A stretch of DNA of 64,000 bases, from the NCBI RefSeq assembly GCF_036226405.1, contig NZ_CP108464.1, positions 8,618,001 to 8,682,000 of the forward strand. Reading direction: 5' to 3'. This document shows, piece after piece, positions 1 through 7,771 of this stretch. A model generated the notes under the pieces. The model made no database searches. It was not told the DNA's origin and saw only the letters and a list, made by a program, of their open reading frames with translations. The DNA comes from Streptomyces sp. NBC_01260 (GTDB taxonomy: Bacteria > Actinomycetota > Actinomycetes > Streptomycetales > Streptomycetaceae). The position numbers and the translations under genes are program-made. Within the stretch, counting starts at the first letter, position 1. Every line of letters begins with the position of its first letter.

Positions 1-518
1 GGACCTGTTCGAGGGCTGTGGAGCCTCGGAAGGCGCCGGGCTCGCGGACCAGGACTTCCAGGTAGTGGTCCAGATCCAGACGGACCGCGCCCTTCGCCAT
101 CAGCCGTTCGTGCCGCGCCACTTCCACGTTCTGGTCCTAAACCACCAGATGGGAAGCGTGCAGCACGACTCGCACGCGTTTGCCGATCAGCCGGATCGGA
201 ACGAGTAGCGGTTGGTACGGACCGGGATCAGTCCGTAGCGGCCGACCCGCCGGGTGAACAGACGCCCCGTCTCGAACGGTTTCTCGGGCAACGGCATCAG
301 CAGCGGCTGTTCGCGTGCGAAGTACTCCGCGACCCGTCTTGGCCCCTGGACCCGATGCGCCGGGCGTCGTCCTGCCGGCCCCACTGCTCGACCATCTCGT
401 CCAGCTCGGCGAGCGAGGAGACCTCGGGGACGGGAACGAAGTGGCGAAGACCGCGACCGTCTACCTGGCCGGACTCCACATCGCCGGCATCTTCCTCGGG
501 CCGCACGCTGATCGCCAC
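1..518 (-). pseudogene. IS21-family IstA transposase, C-terminal remnant
   Basis: Read on the minus strand, two different frames give pieces that line up in order with the C-terminal part of IS21 IstA (integrase-type) transposases: VPVPEVSSLAELDEMVEQW, then QPLLMPLPEKPFETGRLFT, VRTNRYSFR, VVLHASHLVV, and after an in-frame TAG at about 137-139, RHERLMAKGAVRLDLDHYL. The frame change and the internal stop make it non-functional. The gene runs off the left edge, so its true end is not visible. No partner istB lies beside it; a separate istB scrap sits near 42 kb. It directly follows the aph(3'') gene, which may have travelled with mobile DNA. Confidence 0.8.
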
Positions 519-526
519 GAGATCGA

Positions 527-1372
527 TCAGCCCCAGGTGAGCGGGTCGAGATGGAGGTAGAAGCGCAGGCGTTCGTCGTCTAGGGCGATGCCGTACCTCT
601 CGGCGAACGCCCTGTCAGCCGCCCGCCCCTGCTCCTCGTCTGCCCATGTCTCTCGCGCGTTGGCGAGCAGTAGCGCCAAGTCGGCGTAGCGGTCGGCCAG
701 TCCGAGGCGGCCCAGGTCGATAAAACCTGACACGTCCAGGGTCCGCGGATCGAGGATGATATTGGGCAGGCACAGGTCCCCGTGGCAGACGACTGTGTCG
801 GCAGCTTCCTGTTCCCGTCGCCGCGGGACCTGCTGGGCGAGGCGGTCCAGCAGCTCCGCAGCGGGCGTGTGCTGCTGCTCAACGGGAAGGAACTCCGGGT
901 TGACGGCGTCACGGGCCACGACGTCGCGCGCCACGGCGACCATAGAGTCCAGGCCCCGGCGGAATGGGCACTGCGACACGGGCACCTGGTGCAGCCGGCG
1001 GACCGCGTCCGTGATGCGTTCCCAGGCGTTCCGCAGGTCGTCAGTGGACACCTGATCAGCAGGTATGCCGGAGACGGCTCTGGTCACCAGACAGGCGCCC
1101 ACCTCACCGGAGTGCCAGTCGAGCGCTCGAGGACCAGGTACGCCCTGATCGTTCAGCCATGCGACCCGGTCGCGCTCGGCCTTCAGGTCGGCTGCATCCG
1201 CAGCAGGCACGCACTTGGCATACCGGGTGGCGTCCGCGCTGCGAAAGACGGCTGCTCCCGATTCGCCCACGGCGACGGGCAACCAGGCGCTGTCGTCCAC
1301 GCCGAGCAGCACCGGCGATACGGTCCAGGGTTCGGGGCGATCGCTCATGGCCTCCACTCTAACTAGCGACAA
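527..1372 (-). CDS. aph(3''): aminoglycoside 3''-phosphotransferase (streptomycin kinase family)
   Basis: Predicted cytoplasmic kinase that transfers phosphate from ATP to the 3''-hydroxyl of streptomycin, giving resistance. The roughly 280-residue protein has the APH fold signatures: an N-terminal lobe with GESGAAVFR, the catalytic-loop motif VVCHGDLCLPN (catalytic Asp within HGD) and the metal-binding segment FIDLGRLGLADRYADLAL. The ending LHLDPLTWG and the stretch AVNPEFLP match what I recall of the APH(3'')-I (StrA/AphE) subfamily rather than APH(3'). The first ATG (1372) and an internal ATG at 1348 are both possible; GTGGAGG overlaps the second, so the start is uncertain. No streptomycin biosynthesis genes are visible, so the gene is either an orphan resistance gene or has another substrate. 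An IS21 remnant lies immediately downstream. Confidence 0.88.
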   Translation of the reverse strand: MSLVRVEAMSDRPEPWTVSPVLLGVDDSAWLPVAVGESGAAVFRSADATRYAKCVPAADAADLKAERDRVAWLNDQGVPGPRALDWHSGEVGACLVTRAVSGIPADQVSTDDLRNAWERITDAVRRLHQVPVSQCPFRRGLDSMVAVARDVVARDAVNPEFLPVEQQHTPAAELLDRLAQQVPRRREQEAADTVVCHGDLCLPNIILDPRTLDVSGFIDLGRLGLADRYADLALLLANARETWADEEQGRAADRAFAERYGIALDDERLRFYLHLDPLTWG

Positions 1373-1454
1373 CGTGACCGAGGCCGAGACCGTTGAGAGG
1401 TCTGAGGCGACGCCGTCGAAGTCTGTGGACGACCGGCTGACTGACGAGCTGGTG

Positions 1455-1605
1455 GGCCGGGCTCAGGCCGATGGCCTCCAGCTCAGCGATCTCAGCAGCC
1501 GTTGCCGGCGGTCGGAGTGCTTCGTGGTCCGCCGGTGAATGGGCAGCCAGCCATGACTCGAACCGAGTCCATGCCTGATCAAACAGAACGAGATCCGTCG
1601 ATGTC
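1455..1605 (-). pseudogene. SMI1/KNR4 (SUKH) family N-terminal fragment
   Basis: The minus strand reads VLFDQAWTRFESWLAAHSP followed by HEALRPPATAAEIAELEAIG, which resembles the first 50 residues of actinobacterial SMI1/KNR4 proteins (a helix with W..IE.WL, then LRPPAT..EI...E). The reading then departs from the family and runs into the aph(3'') upstream region. I see no credible start or the beta-sheet core, so this is a remnant. Confidence 0.5.
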
Positions 1606-1654
1606 ACGGGCGGACCGCAGACGGCGGGTCTGACAAGAGATGCTGCGATGCCTT

Positions 1655-1920
1655 CGCCGACGACGCGCCGGCCGCGCCGGAGCCCGGCGCGGTCCCACCC
1701 GGAATGTCCTGGGCGCATCGGGCACTGGCCCTGCTCGACCTCCGTCACGCCCGATGGGAGTCCGCCCGCACCCGCCTGGCCGCCCTTCACACCGGACCGG
1801 CGAGATACCGGCTCTCCGGCCTGCGCCGCATTCCTGACCTGGTCGAGGCAGCAGTGCGGGTTCGACCGGCCGGATGATGCCCGCGAGCGGCTCGCACGGA
1901 TCGCGGACCGGGCATACGAT
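1655..1920 (+). pseudogene. fragment of a large LuxR/AAA-type regulator (TPR region)
   Basis: The plus strand encodes MSWAHRALALLDLRHARWES, continuing RLAALHTGPARY and RIPDLVEAAVRVRPAG then a stop; a one-base shift restores DDARERLARIADRA. This order of motifs (ALALLDL, W..A...L, DLVEAAVR, A...L) is typical of the helical repeats before the HTH of large LuxR-family ATPase regulators. No ATPase or HTH domain remains, so it is a short frameshifted relic. Confidence 0.45.
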
Positions 1921-1938
1921 GCCACGCGTTGTACAGGG

Positions 1939-3081
1939 TCAGGACAGGCTGCCGCGGAGGGCGTTGACGCGCTCGGCGCCTGCGTCGAAGGCCGGCCCGT
2001 CGAGAGTGCCGGCCGTCAGCGCGTCGCTCAGCGCGGTCACCGCCTGGTCCCCCTGGGCGGCGTCGCGGCCCGAACACAGGATCAGGTCCATGCCGGCCGT
2101 GGCGGCCAGTACGGCGCGCTCCGCCGTGCTGCCGTAGGCCCGCAGAGCCCCGGCCTCCAGGGCGTCGGTGACCGTCACGCCCCGGAAGCCGAGCCGGTTG
2201 CGCAGCTCGCCGACGATGGTCGGGGACAGGCCGGCGGGCCGGTCGGCGTCCAGCGCCCGGTAGACGGCCCAGGACAGCATGACCAGCTTGGTCCCGGCAG
2301 AGATCGCCGCTCGGTACGGAGCCTCGTCGATGCTGCGCAGCGTCGACGCGGACGTCGTGAGGGTGACGGGACCCAGGTCGGTGTTCTGGTTCGCGGAGGC
2401 GGGGCCGAGGCCGGGGAAGTGCTTGGCGGTGGCGGCCACCCCGGCGTCCTGCTGCGCGGTGATGAAGGCCGAGCCGCAGGTGCCCACCGCCTCCTGGTCC
2501 TTGCTGTACGACCGCTTGTACTGGTCGGTGAAGTCGCCGGCCGCGCGGTACACGTCGAGCACCGGCGCCAGGTTGACGTTCATGCCGACGCCCGCGAGGT
2601 TCATGCCCGCACCGCTGCCGGTGAACTCCGCCCGTCCCTCCGGGTCCGCGGAGGCACCGACTTCCTTCGCGGACAGCACAGGCTCGCCGGGCAGGCGGCG
2701 CACCAGGCCACCCTCTTGGTCGGTCATCAGGAGCAGCGGGGCCGTCACGGGCGCGGAGGCGTTCGCCTCGTTCATCTCCTGGATGACGCCCTCGATCTGG
2801 CTCAGGCTCTTGATGTTCTCCCCGAAGAAGATCACCCCGGCCGTACGGCCCTGCCTGATCGCGTCCATCAGCCGGGCCGGAGGCGTGAGTCCCGGGTAGG
2901 AGTGGATGACGCACTGCCCGGCGCGCTGTTGCGGGGTCAGGGCGGCCAAGGGGGAGCGTGCCCTTTCGGGATTTCGTACGGCCGCGTCCGCACGGCCGGC
3001 CAGCCCCAGCCCGCCGGCCAGGGCCGCCGTTCCGGCGAGCAGAGCGCCGCGCCTGCTGAGGGGCTGTGGTGTCGAGCTCAT
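1939..3081 (-). CDS. exported glycoside hydrolase family 3, beta-N-acetylhexosaminidase-like
   Basis: Probable secreted GH3 enzyme of about 380 residues, of the NagZ-like branch that removes terminal N-acetylglucosamine from peptidoglycan fragments or chitooligosaccharides. The chosen ATG (3081) follows AAGGAGAGAGTC and gives a twin-arginine type leader (LSRRGALLAG then a long Ala/Gly stretch) ending near ADAA, residue 34. Family landmarks are TDQEGG (residues 120-125), KHFPGLG (220-226, the histidine loop) and VTVTDALEAG, in which D306 is the expected nucleophile. It lies about 150 bases downstream of a secreted GH25 muramidase on the same strand, so the two may act together on cell walls. 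Substrate is inferred. Confidence 0.85.
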   Translation of the reverse strand: MSSTPQPLSRRGALLAGTAALAGGLGLAGRADAAVRNPERARSPLAALTPQQRAGQCVIHSYPGLTPPARLMDAIRQGRTAGVIFFGENIKSLSQIEGVIQEMNEANASAPVTAPLLLMTDQEGGLVRRLPGEPVLSAKEVGASADPEGRAEFTGSGAGMNLAGVGMNVNLAPVLDVYRAAGDFTDQYKRSYSKDQEAVGTCGSAFITAQQDAGVAATAKHFPGLGPASANQNTDLGPVTLTTSASTLRSIDEAPYRAAISAGTKLVMLSWAVYRALDADRPAGLSPTIVGELRNRLGFRGVTVTDALEAGALRAYGSTAERAVLAATAGMDLILCSGRDAAQGDQAVTALSDALTAGTLDGPAFDAGAERVNALRGSLS

Positions 3082-3237
3082 GACTCTCTCCTTCGCGAAC
3101 TGTCGTTGTGCCCGGCCGGGGCAGTCGGCCGCAACTCCGGGTCGGAGCAGGGCAGCCGGCCTGCTCCGACCCGCGGTACCGATCACGTCGGGGTCGCAAT
3201 CCTCCCGGACGTGGTCACCGGGCTCCGGGACCCGCTG

Positions 3238-4122
3238 TCACGGGGTGTTGTTGGCCAGGGCAAGCAGTCGGGAGCGATCGCCGCTGAAGCGGTCGCGGTC
3301 GACGTTCCCGGAGATGCCGCTCACCGAGCCGGTGGACGTGTACTGCCACACGGTCCAGAACGGGAATCCCTGCGGAATGCTGGGGCTGCCCGCGGAGGTC
3401 CAGTGGGCCACCCACAGCGGGCTCCTGGTGGACATGCCCGTCCAGCCACCGGTGCAGGAGTTCCACCAGCTCGGGCTGGTGTAGATCACGACGTCGCGGC
3501 CGGTACGGGCCTTGTACGTGTTGTAGAAGTCGAGGATCCAGGACTGCATCGCCGCGGGCGTCTTGCCGTAGCAACTGCCCTCGATGTCCAGTACGCCGGG
3601 GAGTGTCAGGTTGTCGCGGGACCAGGCGCCACCGTTGCCGGCGAAGAAGTTCGCCTGCGCCGCGCCACCGGACACGTCGGGCCGCGCGTAGTGGTACGCG
3701 CCCCGGATCACGCCGGCGTTGTAGGCGCCCAGGTAGTTGGCGCTGAACGTGGGGTCCTTGTACGAGGTGCCCTCGGTCGCCTTCATCCAGGCGAACTCGA
3801 TGCCCGCGCCGCGGACCGAACTCCAGTTGATGCTGCCCTGGTAGCTGGAGACGTCCATACCAACGGGGTTCGCCAGAAGGTCCGTATCTGGTGTCGTGTC
3901 GAGGTTCAGCTGCCGGGTGTCCGGCTTGAAGTGCTTGCTGTCCTGGACGTAGCCCACGCCCATGTAGCCCTTGCCCGGTGGCACGGCGCTGTCGGACGCC
4001 AGTGGCGCCGAGGAGGCGGTGCCCGACATCAGGCTGAGGGTCAGTGCGGCGCTCAGGCCGAGGACACCGGCCACGGTGAGTCTTTGCTGTACGGACTTGA
4101 GGGAAAGGCTCCGGGGGAACAA
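3238..4122 (-). CDS. secreted GH25 muramidase (cellosyl/M1-type lysozyme)
   Basis: Predicted extracellular 1,4-beta-N-acetylmuramidase that hydrolyses the MurNAc-GlcNAc bond of peptidoglycan. I choose the TTG at 4122 because AGGAGG sits five bases upstream; this gives 294 residues with a clean Sec signal peptide (hydrophobic stretch about residues 17-34, cleavage near ASSA). The mature part contains NPVGMDVSSYQG (D90), AWMKATEG and GVLDIEG, in which D179 and E181 form the conserved DxE pair, then the late WQYTSTG and VDRDRF of GH25. An N-terminal spacer of about 50 residues (GKGYMGVGYVQD...) precedes the catalytic domain and is common in Streptomyces members. The GH3 hexosaminidase is next downstream. 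Confidence 0.92.
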   Translation of the reverse strand: MFPRSLSLKSVQQRLTVAGVLGLSAALTLSLMSGTASSAPLASDSAVPPGKGYMGVGYVQDSKHFKPDTRQLNLDTTPDTDLLANPVGMDVSSYQGSINWSSVRGAGIEFAWMKATEGTSYKDPTFSANYLGAYNAGVIRGAYHYARPDVSGGAAQANFFAGNGGAWSRDNLTLPGVLDIEGSCYGKTPAAMQSWILDFYNTYKARTGRDVVIYTSPSWWNSCTGGWTGMSTRSPLWVAHWTSAGSPSIPQGFPFWTVWQYTSTGSVSGISGNVDRDRFSGDRSRLLALANNTP

Positions 4123-4484
4123 GGATTCCTCCTGCTTGGTGGGGGGTGAGATGCAGTGGTGCCGAGTGGTCCTTCGGTGCGGTGGATCTCGGCGCGCCGG
4201 TGTGGGAGCGGCGCGCCGGACAGAAAGGTCTGCGTGCATCCGGGCAGAAGCAGACGGCCGCGCTTCCCGTAGAGGGATCTACGCGCGTCCATTTGACGCG
4301 AACACGACACAGTCAGCCACAGGAGCGTGCCTGCGGTAAATAGTTTTCCGATTCGTTAGTGGTCTAGGCCTATCTGTACGCCGGTGAGCTGCGGAAACGG
4401 ATTGACCTCGGCAGAACTTTCTTCAAGTGGTGTGAGCGGGAGAAGAATTGGCGGGTCGGTCGTCCAGATCGGGAGGGGAGCCCT
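4123..4484. other. divergent intergenic region
   Basis: A 362-base space between the muramidase (minus) and the plus-strand gene at 4485. It must hold both promoters. It is noticeably more AT-rich around 4335-4380 (taaatagttttccgattcg), but I could not assign -35 and -10 boxes with confidence and see no coding sequence. Confidence 0.4.
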
Positions 4485-5138
4485 ATGAGGCGCAGCCGAC
4501 GCGTGCCCACTGTCCGCCCTGGGGCTTATATGTCAGTCGCACTCGCTGTCGTCCGTGCCGTGACCTCAAGTGATCATCTGCTCGATCTGGTCCGGCGCAT
4601 GCCGGATGTCCATGAGCTGCTCCGGTCGTTCTTCAGCTACGACATCGGGCGCAAGCGCTGCGGCGACGGCTTGACACTTGCCTCGGGGCGGCTTCTGGAG
4701 CCAATCGGCGGAGAGTTCGCCGGTGGCGCGTATCTCCTGTGCGCCGAGAAGGACGGCCGCCGGCCGATGCTCTTCGCCGGTTCCGAAGGCGAGGGCGGGC
4801 TGATCGCCGATGACCTGACGGGCGCGCTGGAGATCATCATCGGGCTGGCTTGGCAGGACTGCCTCACGTTCTCCGGCGGCGGCGATGTGGGGGGCATGCA
4901 GTCCACCGCCCAGTACCTGGAACGGTCACTGGTCAGGGACAACCCGCAGATTGCCGAGGAACGTGCCGCTGTGGCCGCGGCCCTGTCCCTGCGCGTTGTC
5001 CCTGTCGCCGACCTTGTCATCCGGCTGCAGGAATCCGCTTCGAGAACCGAACCCGACTACGTGGTTGCTGAGGACGGGCAGGCGTACGACTCGCCGTTCG
5101 GCGAGTACTCGGAGCCTCGTCTCGGCGGCCGGCGCTGA
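4485..5138 (+). CDS. conserved hypothetical protein, SUKH/SMI1-like
   Basis: A 217-residue cytoplasmic protein; the ATG follows GGGAGGGGAGCCCT. I do not recognise a defined enzyme. The middle part (GGAYLLCAEKDGRRPMLFAG, then EGGLIADDLTGALEIIIGL ending in WQDCL) has the rhythm of SUKH-type immunity proteins: a beta strand reporting a residue-rich turn, then 'A.DL..ALE.IIGL'. The C-terminus is polar and proline/glycine rich. There is no toxin gene next to it. Function is unknown; immunity or regulatory ligand binding is inference. Confidence 0.65.
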   Translation: MRRSRRVPTVRPGAYMSVALAVVRAVTSSDHLLDLVRRMPDVHELLRSFFSYDIGRKRCGDGLTLASGRLLEPIGGEFAGGAYLLCAEKDGRRPMLFAGSEGEGGLIADDLTGALEIIIGLAWQDCLTFSGGGDVGGMQSTAQYLERSLVRDNPQIAEERAAVAAALSLRVVPVADLVIRLQESASRTEPDYVVAEDGQAYDSPFGEYSEPRLGGRR

Positions 5139-5300
5139 AACGGGCGATGTCCGGGGCGTCAGCCGCGTCGGCCGCACCTCTCTGATGGGCAGGTGACGGG
5201 CGTCCGGGACGAATGCGTGCGCACGCGGCACAACCATCTTTGCTTTTCGCGGGTCACATCAAGTGGGAGCAATCCGCTCTCAGGGACACAAGGGGGATAT

Positions 5301-5750
5301 ATGAGAAGCGCACGTAATGTCGCGACCGTCGGGGCGTTGACCACACTGGTGTTGGGCGCCACGGCTGCGTTCTGCACGACCGCCTCCGCCGCGCCCAATG
5401 TCACACCGCAGGGCGTCTGTGGTGGCGCCTACAAGACCGTGAACTCAGTGCCCGTCGGCTCGCTGGGCACCGCCTACCTGACGTACAACTCCGCGAACGG
5501 CAAGAACTGCGTCGCGACCATCCGTACCAACCCGGGCACGGCCAAGGACATGTCCACCTACGTCTACGTCTCCGACACCGACGACTGGGCCGGGGACTCC
5601 GGGAACTACACGTCGTACGCGGGGCCCGCCTACGTCTACGGCAAGGGCCACTGCGTGAGTTGGGGCGGCAACATCAGCAACGTGTACGTGTCGGTGGAGA
5701 ACTCCAACTGTGCAAGGCTCAAGGAGCATCGGGTCACCGAAGTCCGCTGA
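5301..5750 (+). CDS. secreted spore-associated protein (SapA-like)
   Basis: Small exported protein (149 residues). The ATG at 5301 follows AGGGGGATAT. Residues 1-31 form a Sec signal peptide (RSAR..., hydrophobic core GALTTLVLGATAAF, cleavage after ASA). The mature chain carries the family pattern CGGAYKTVNS, GTAYLTYN, NCVATIRTNPG, a tyrosine-rich YAGPAYVYGKG stretch and C.SWGG, with four cysteines likely forming two disulfides. This is the pattern annotated as spore-associated protein A in streptomycetes, found on spore surfaces. Homologues I recall end soon after ENSNC; here about 12 extra polar residues follow, perhaps from loss of the original stop. Confidence 0.8.
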   Translation: MRSARNVATVGALTTLVLGATAAFCTTASAAPNVTPQGVCGGAYKTVNSVPVGSLGTAYLTYNSANGKNCVATIRTNPGTAKDMSTYVYVSDTDDWAGDSGNYTSYAGPAYVYGKGHCVSWGGNISNVYVSVENSNCARLKEHRVTEVR

Positions 5751-6006
5751 TCCGGCGCGCCACCCGGCCGCGAGGCCCCGTGCTGCCGCTACCCGGCGTC
5801 CGGCCGTCGTTCCGCTGACGGCTGGCGGGCGGGTATCCATGAGCCGTAGGCAGCGCGGGATCTCGCGGCGGGCCGCCACGCCCCGGCAGAGGTGGGGGCT
5901 ACGTCCGTCGGGTTTGCCGCATTCGGCGGATGCCGTCTTCAGCACGGAGCGCGTGCGTCGTCGCCCCGCAGCAGTGGACGTGGACCGGTCACGTTGTGGA
6001 CGTACA

Positions 6007-6390
6007 TCAGCTGCGTGAAGTGCCCTCGGCGCGGGCGACCTTGTGGGCCCACAGAACCAGGGGAATCTGCAGGGGGAGCCGACCGAAGGCCGCGGCCCTC
6101 GGCAAGGCGGGGCGGTGTCGCCAGTCGAGGGCCATCTGGACATTGGCGGGAAAGACACCGACGAGGAAACCGGCGGTCGCGCGGGCCGCGATGCGCCGCG
6201 TCCGGGGGTGGACGAGTCCGGCGGCGAGCGCGCATTCGACCACGCCGCTCGCGTACGTCCACGCACGCGGCGTACCGGGCAGGACCCTCGGAACGGTCCC
6301 GTCGAACACCTTGGGAACCGTGACGTGGAGAACTCCGGCCCCGGCCGGCAGCCCGGCGAGGAGGAAGGGGGAGCGAGTCGTCCGGGGCAT
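6007..6390 (-). CDS. DoxX-like small membrane protein
   Basis: A 127-residue membrane protein with about four hydrophobic segments: 8-22, 45-60, 69-84 and 105-118. AAGGAGACCC precedes the ATG. The arrangement (AGVLHVTVPKVFDG near the start, then P..W.YASG..E.ALAAGL, and LQIPLVLWAHKVA at the end) resembles short DoxX-family proteins of streptomycetes. The reaction is unknown; family members are linked to quinone or redox stress functions. It precedes the sirtuin on the same strand in gene order, separated by about 145 bases. Confidence 0.65.
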   Translation of the reverse strand: MPRTTRSPFLLAGLPAGAGVLHVTVPKVFDGTVPRVLPGTPRAWTYASGVVECALAAGLVHPRTRRIAARATAGFLVGVFPANVQMALDWRHRPALPRAAAFGRLPLQIPLVLWAHKVARAEGTSRS

Positions 6391-6535
6391 GGGTCTCCTT
6401 CAACGGCAGGTTCGTGACATGCTGCCATTCCCGGTGCGAGGGCGAGCCGGGTACGAAGCCGGTGGACGGGTCCGGGGCCCAGCCGGGATGTGGAGATCGC
6501 GGCCCGTGCGAGCCACGCCACCTCCACCACCCCTG

Positions 6536-7441
6536 TCAGGCAGGCCCTGCCGCCTCATCGCCGAGGGGGGTGCCTACTTGGCCGGCCACGGCGCTGAGGG
6601 CCGTTCCCAGCGGGAGCGCGATGCGGGTGACGGCGTGCCGGTCGCCCCGGGTCGGGTCCCGGTTGACGATCAGCACCGGCTTTCCGGCCTGGGCCGCCTG
6701 GCGGACGAACCGGAGCCCGGACATCACCGTCAGCGAAGAGCCAAGGACCAGCAGTGAGGTCGCCCCGCGGACCAGTTCGCGGCAGTGCTCGACCCGCAGC
6801 GGGGGCACGGCTTCGCCGAAGAACACCACGTCCGGCTTGAGGACGCCTTCGCAGACCGTGCAGGACACCGTGCGGAAGTCCCCGACCTGCTCGTCGGTGA
6901 GGTCGGCGTCACCATCCGGGTTGATCGCGGCAGCCACTGGCTCGAAGCCCGCATTGGCCTCCTCCAGCCGCCGCGCGACTTCGCGGCGCGAGGTGAAGGT
7001 GCCGCAGGAAAGGCAGACGACCCGGTCCAGGCTTCCGTGGAGTTCCACGATGCCCTCGCTGCCGGCGGCCTGGTGCAGGCCGTCGACGTTCTGGGTGATC
7101 ACACCCGAGAGCAGGCCCTGCCGCCCGAACGCGGCCACGGCTCGGTGCCCGGCGTTGGGGCGGGCACGGCCGAAGGTGCGCCAGCCGAGGTGGCTGCGCG
7201 CCCAGTACCTGCGCCGGGCCTGGGCGCCGGCAGTGAAGTCCTGGTAGGTCATCGGGGTGTGCCGGCTCAGGCTCCCGCCCTCGCCACGGTAGTCGGGGAT
7301 GCCCGACTCCGTGGAGATACCGGCCCCGCTGAGCACCAGGACGCCGCCGGTGCTCAGAGCGTCGGCGATCGGCTCCACATCCGTGGTGGCGGGCGGTAGG
7401 TCCTCGGTGGGGGACCAGCTCAGAGTGGGGCGCATGCGCAT
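6536..7441 (-). CDS. Sir2-family NAD-dependent protein deacylase (sirtuin)
   Basis: Cytoplasmic enzyme that removes acyl groups from protein lysines, consuming NAD and giving nicotinamide and O-acyl-ADP-ribose. The 301-residue sequence has all signatures: GAGISTESGIPDYR (39-52, NAD binding), TQNVDGLH (116-123), catalytic H135 in ELHGS, and a structural zinc site formed by C143/C146 and C194/C197, then VVFFGE and LGSSLTV. The 45 residues between the cysteine pairs are longer than in CobB and include an acidic patch. Alternative start codons (MRMRP at the first or third residue) make little difference. Targets cannot be told from the sequence. Confidence 0.93.
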   Translation of the reverse strand: MRMRPTLSWSPTEDLPPATTDVEPIADALSTGGVLVLSGAGISTESGIPDYRGEGGSLSRHTPMTYQDFTAGAQARRRYWARSHLGWRTFGRARPNAGHRAVAAFGRQGLLSGVITQNVDGLHQAAGSEGIVELHGSLDRVVCLSCGTFTSRREVARRLEEANAGFEPVAAAINPDGDADLTDEQVGDFRTVSCTVCEGVLKPDVVFFGEAVPPLRVEHCRELVRGATSLLVLGSSLTVMSGLRFVRQAAQAGKPVLIVNRDPTRGDRHAVTRIALPLGTALSAVAGQVGTPLGDEAAGPA

Positions 7442-7771
7442 GCCTCAAGAGTACGGAACCGGGTGCCACCACCCGCGTGTGGCGTCGATGGCGCCGCAAT
7501 GCCGCCAGAGGGTGTGAGCCCAGCGCTCCGTCGGTTGCCGGCCTCCCTCGCACCCGTCGTCGCCAAGCACCGCGACCAATCCCACGGCCGCCTCCTCCAG
7601 ACGCTCACGCGTACGGCACGTACTGCCTCGCCGGCCGCCGACGGAGATACCGACGGAGCTGCCGGTCCCCGTGATCACCGGCGAAGCGGACGCCCCGTCC
7701 GGAGGCAGTGATGAAGTCCGACACCGTGGCGACGCCTGGCGCCCGTGCCGCCCTCGCCCGCCGGGCCCGGT
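7442..7771. other. intergenic region, no gene seen
   Basis: A 330-base stretch between the sirtuin start and the stop of the membrane protein gene. It should contain the sirtuin promoter. Open frames here are short, have no plausible ribosome site and look like random GC-rich translation. Confidence 0.4.

Noticed and set aside
1359..1925. A 188-codon minus-strand gene
   Set aside because: Only a short internal part resembles a SMI1/KNR4 N-terminus; the rest is antisense to a LuxR-type relic and overlaps the aph start.
1648..4149. A long plus-strand open frame of over 800 codons
   Set aside because: It is antisense to the GH3 and GH25 genes, which have signal peptides, catalytic motifs and ribosome sites; the plus-strand translation is low-complexity Arg/Gly/Ala typical of the complementary strand of high-GC genes.
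5700..5750. Programmed frameshift or readthrough at the end of the SapA-like gene
   Set aside because: The extra C-terminal residues are more simply explained by loss of the usual stop codon; no slippery site was seen.
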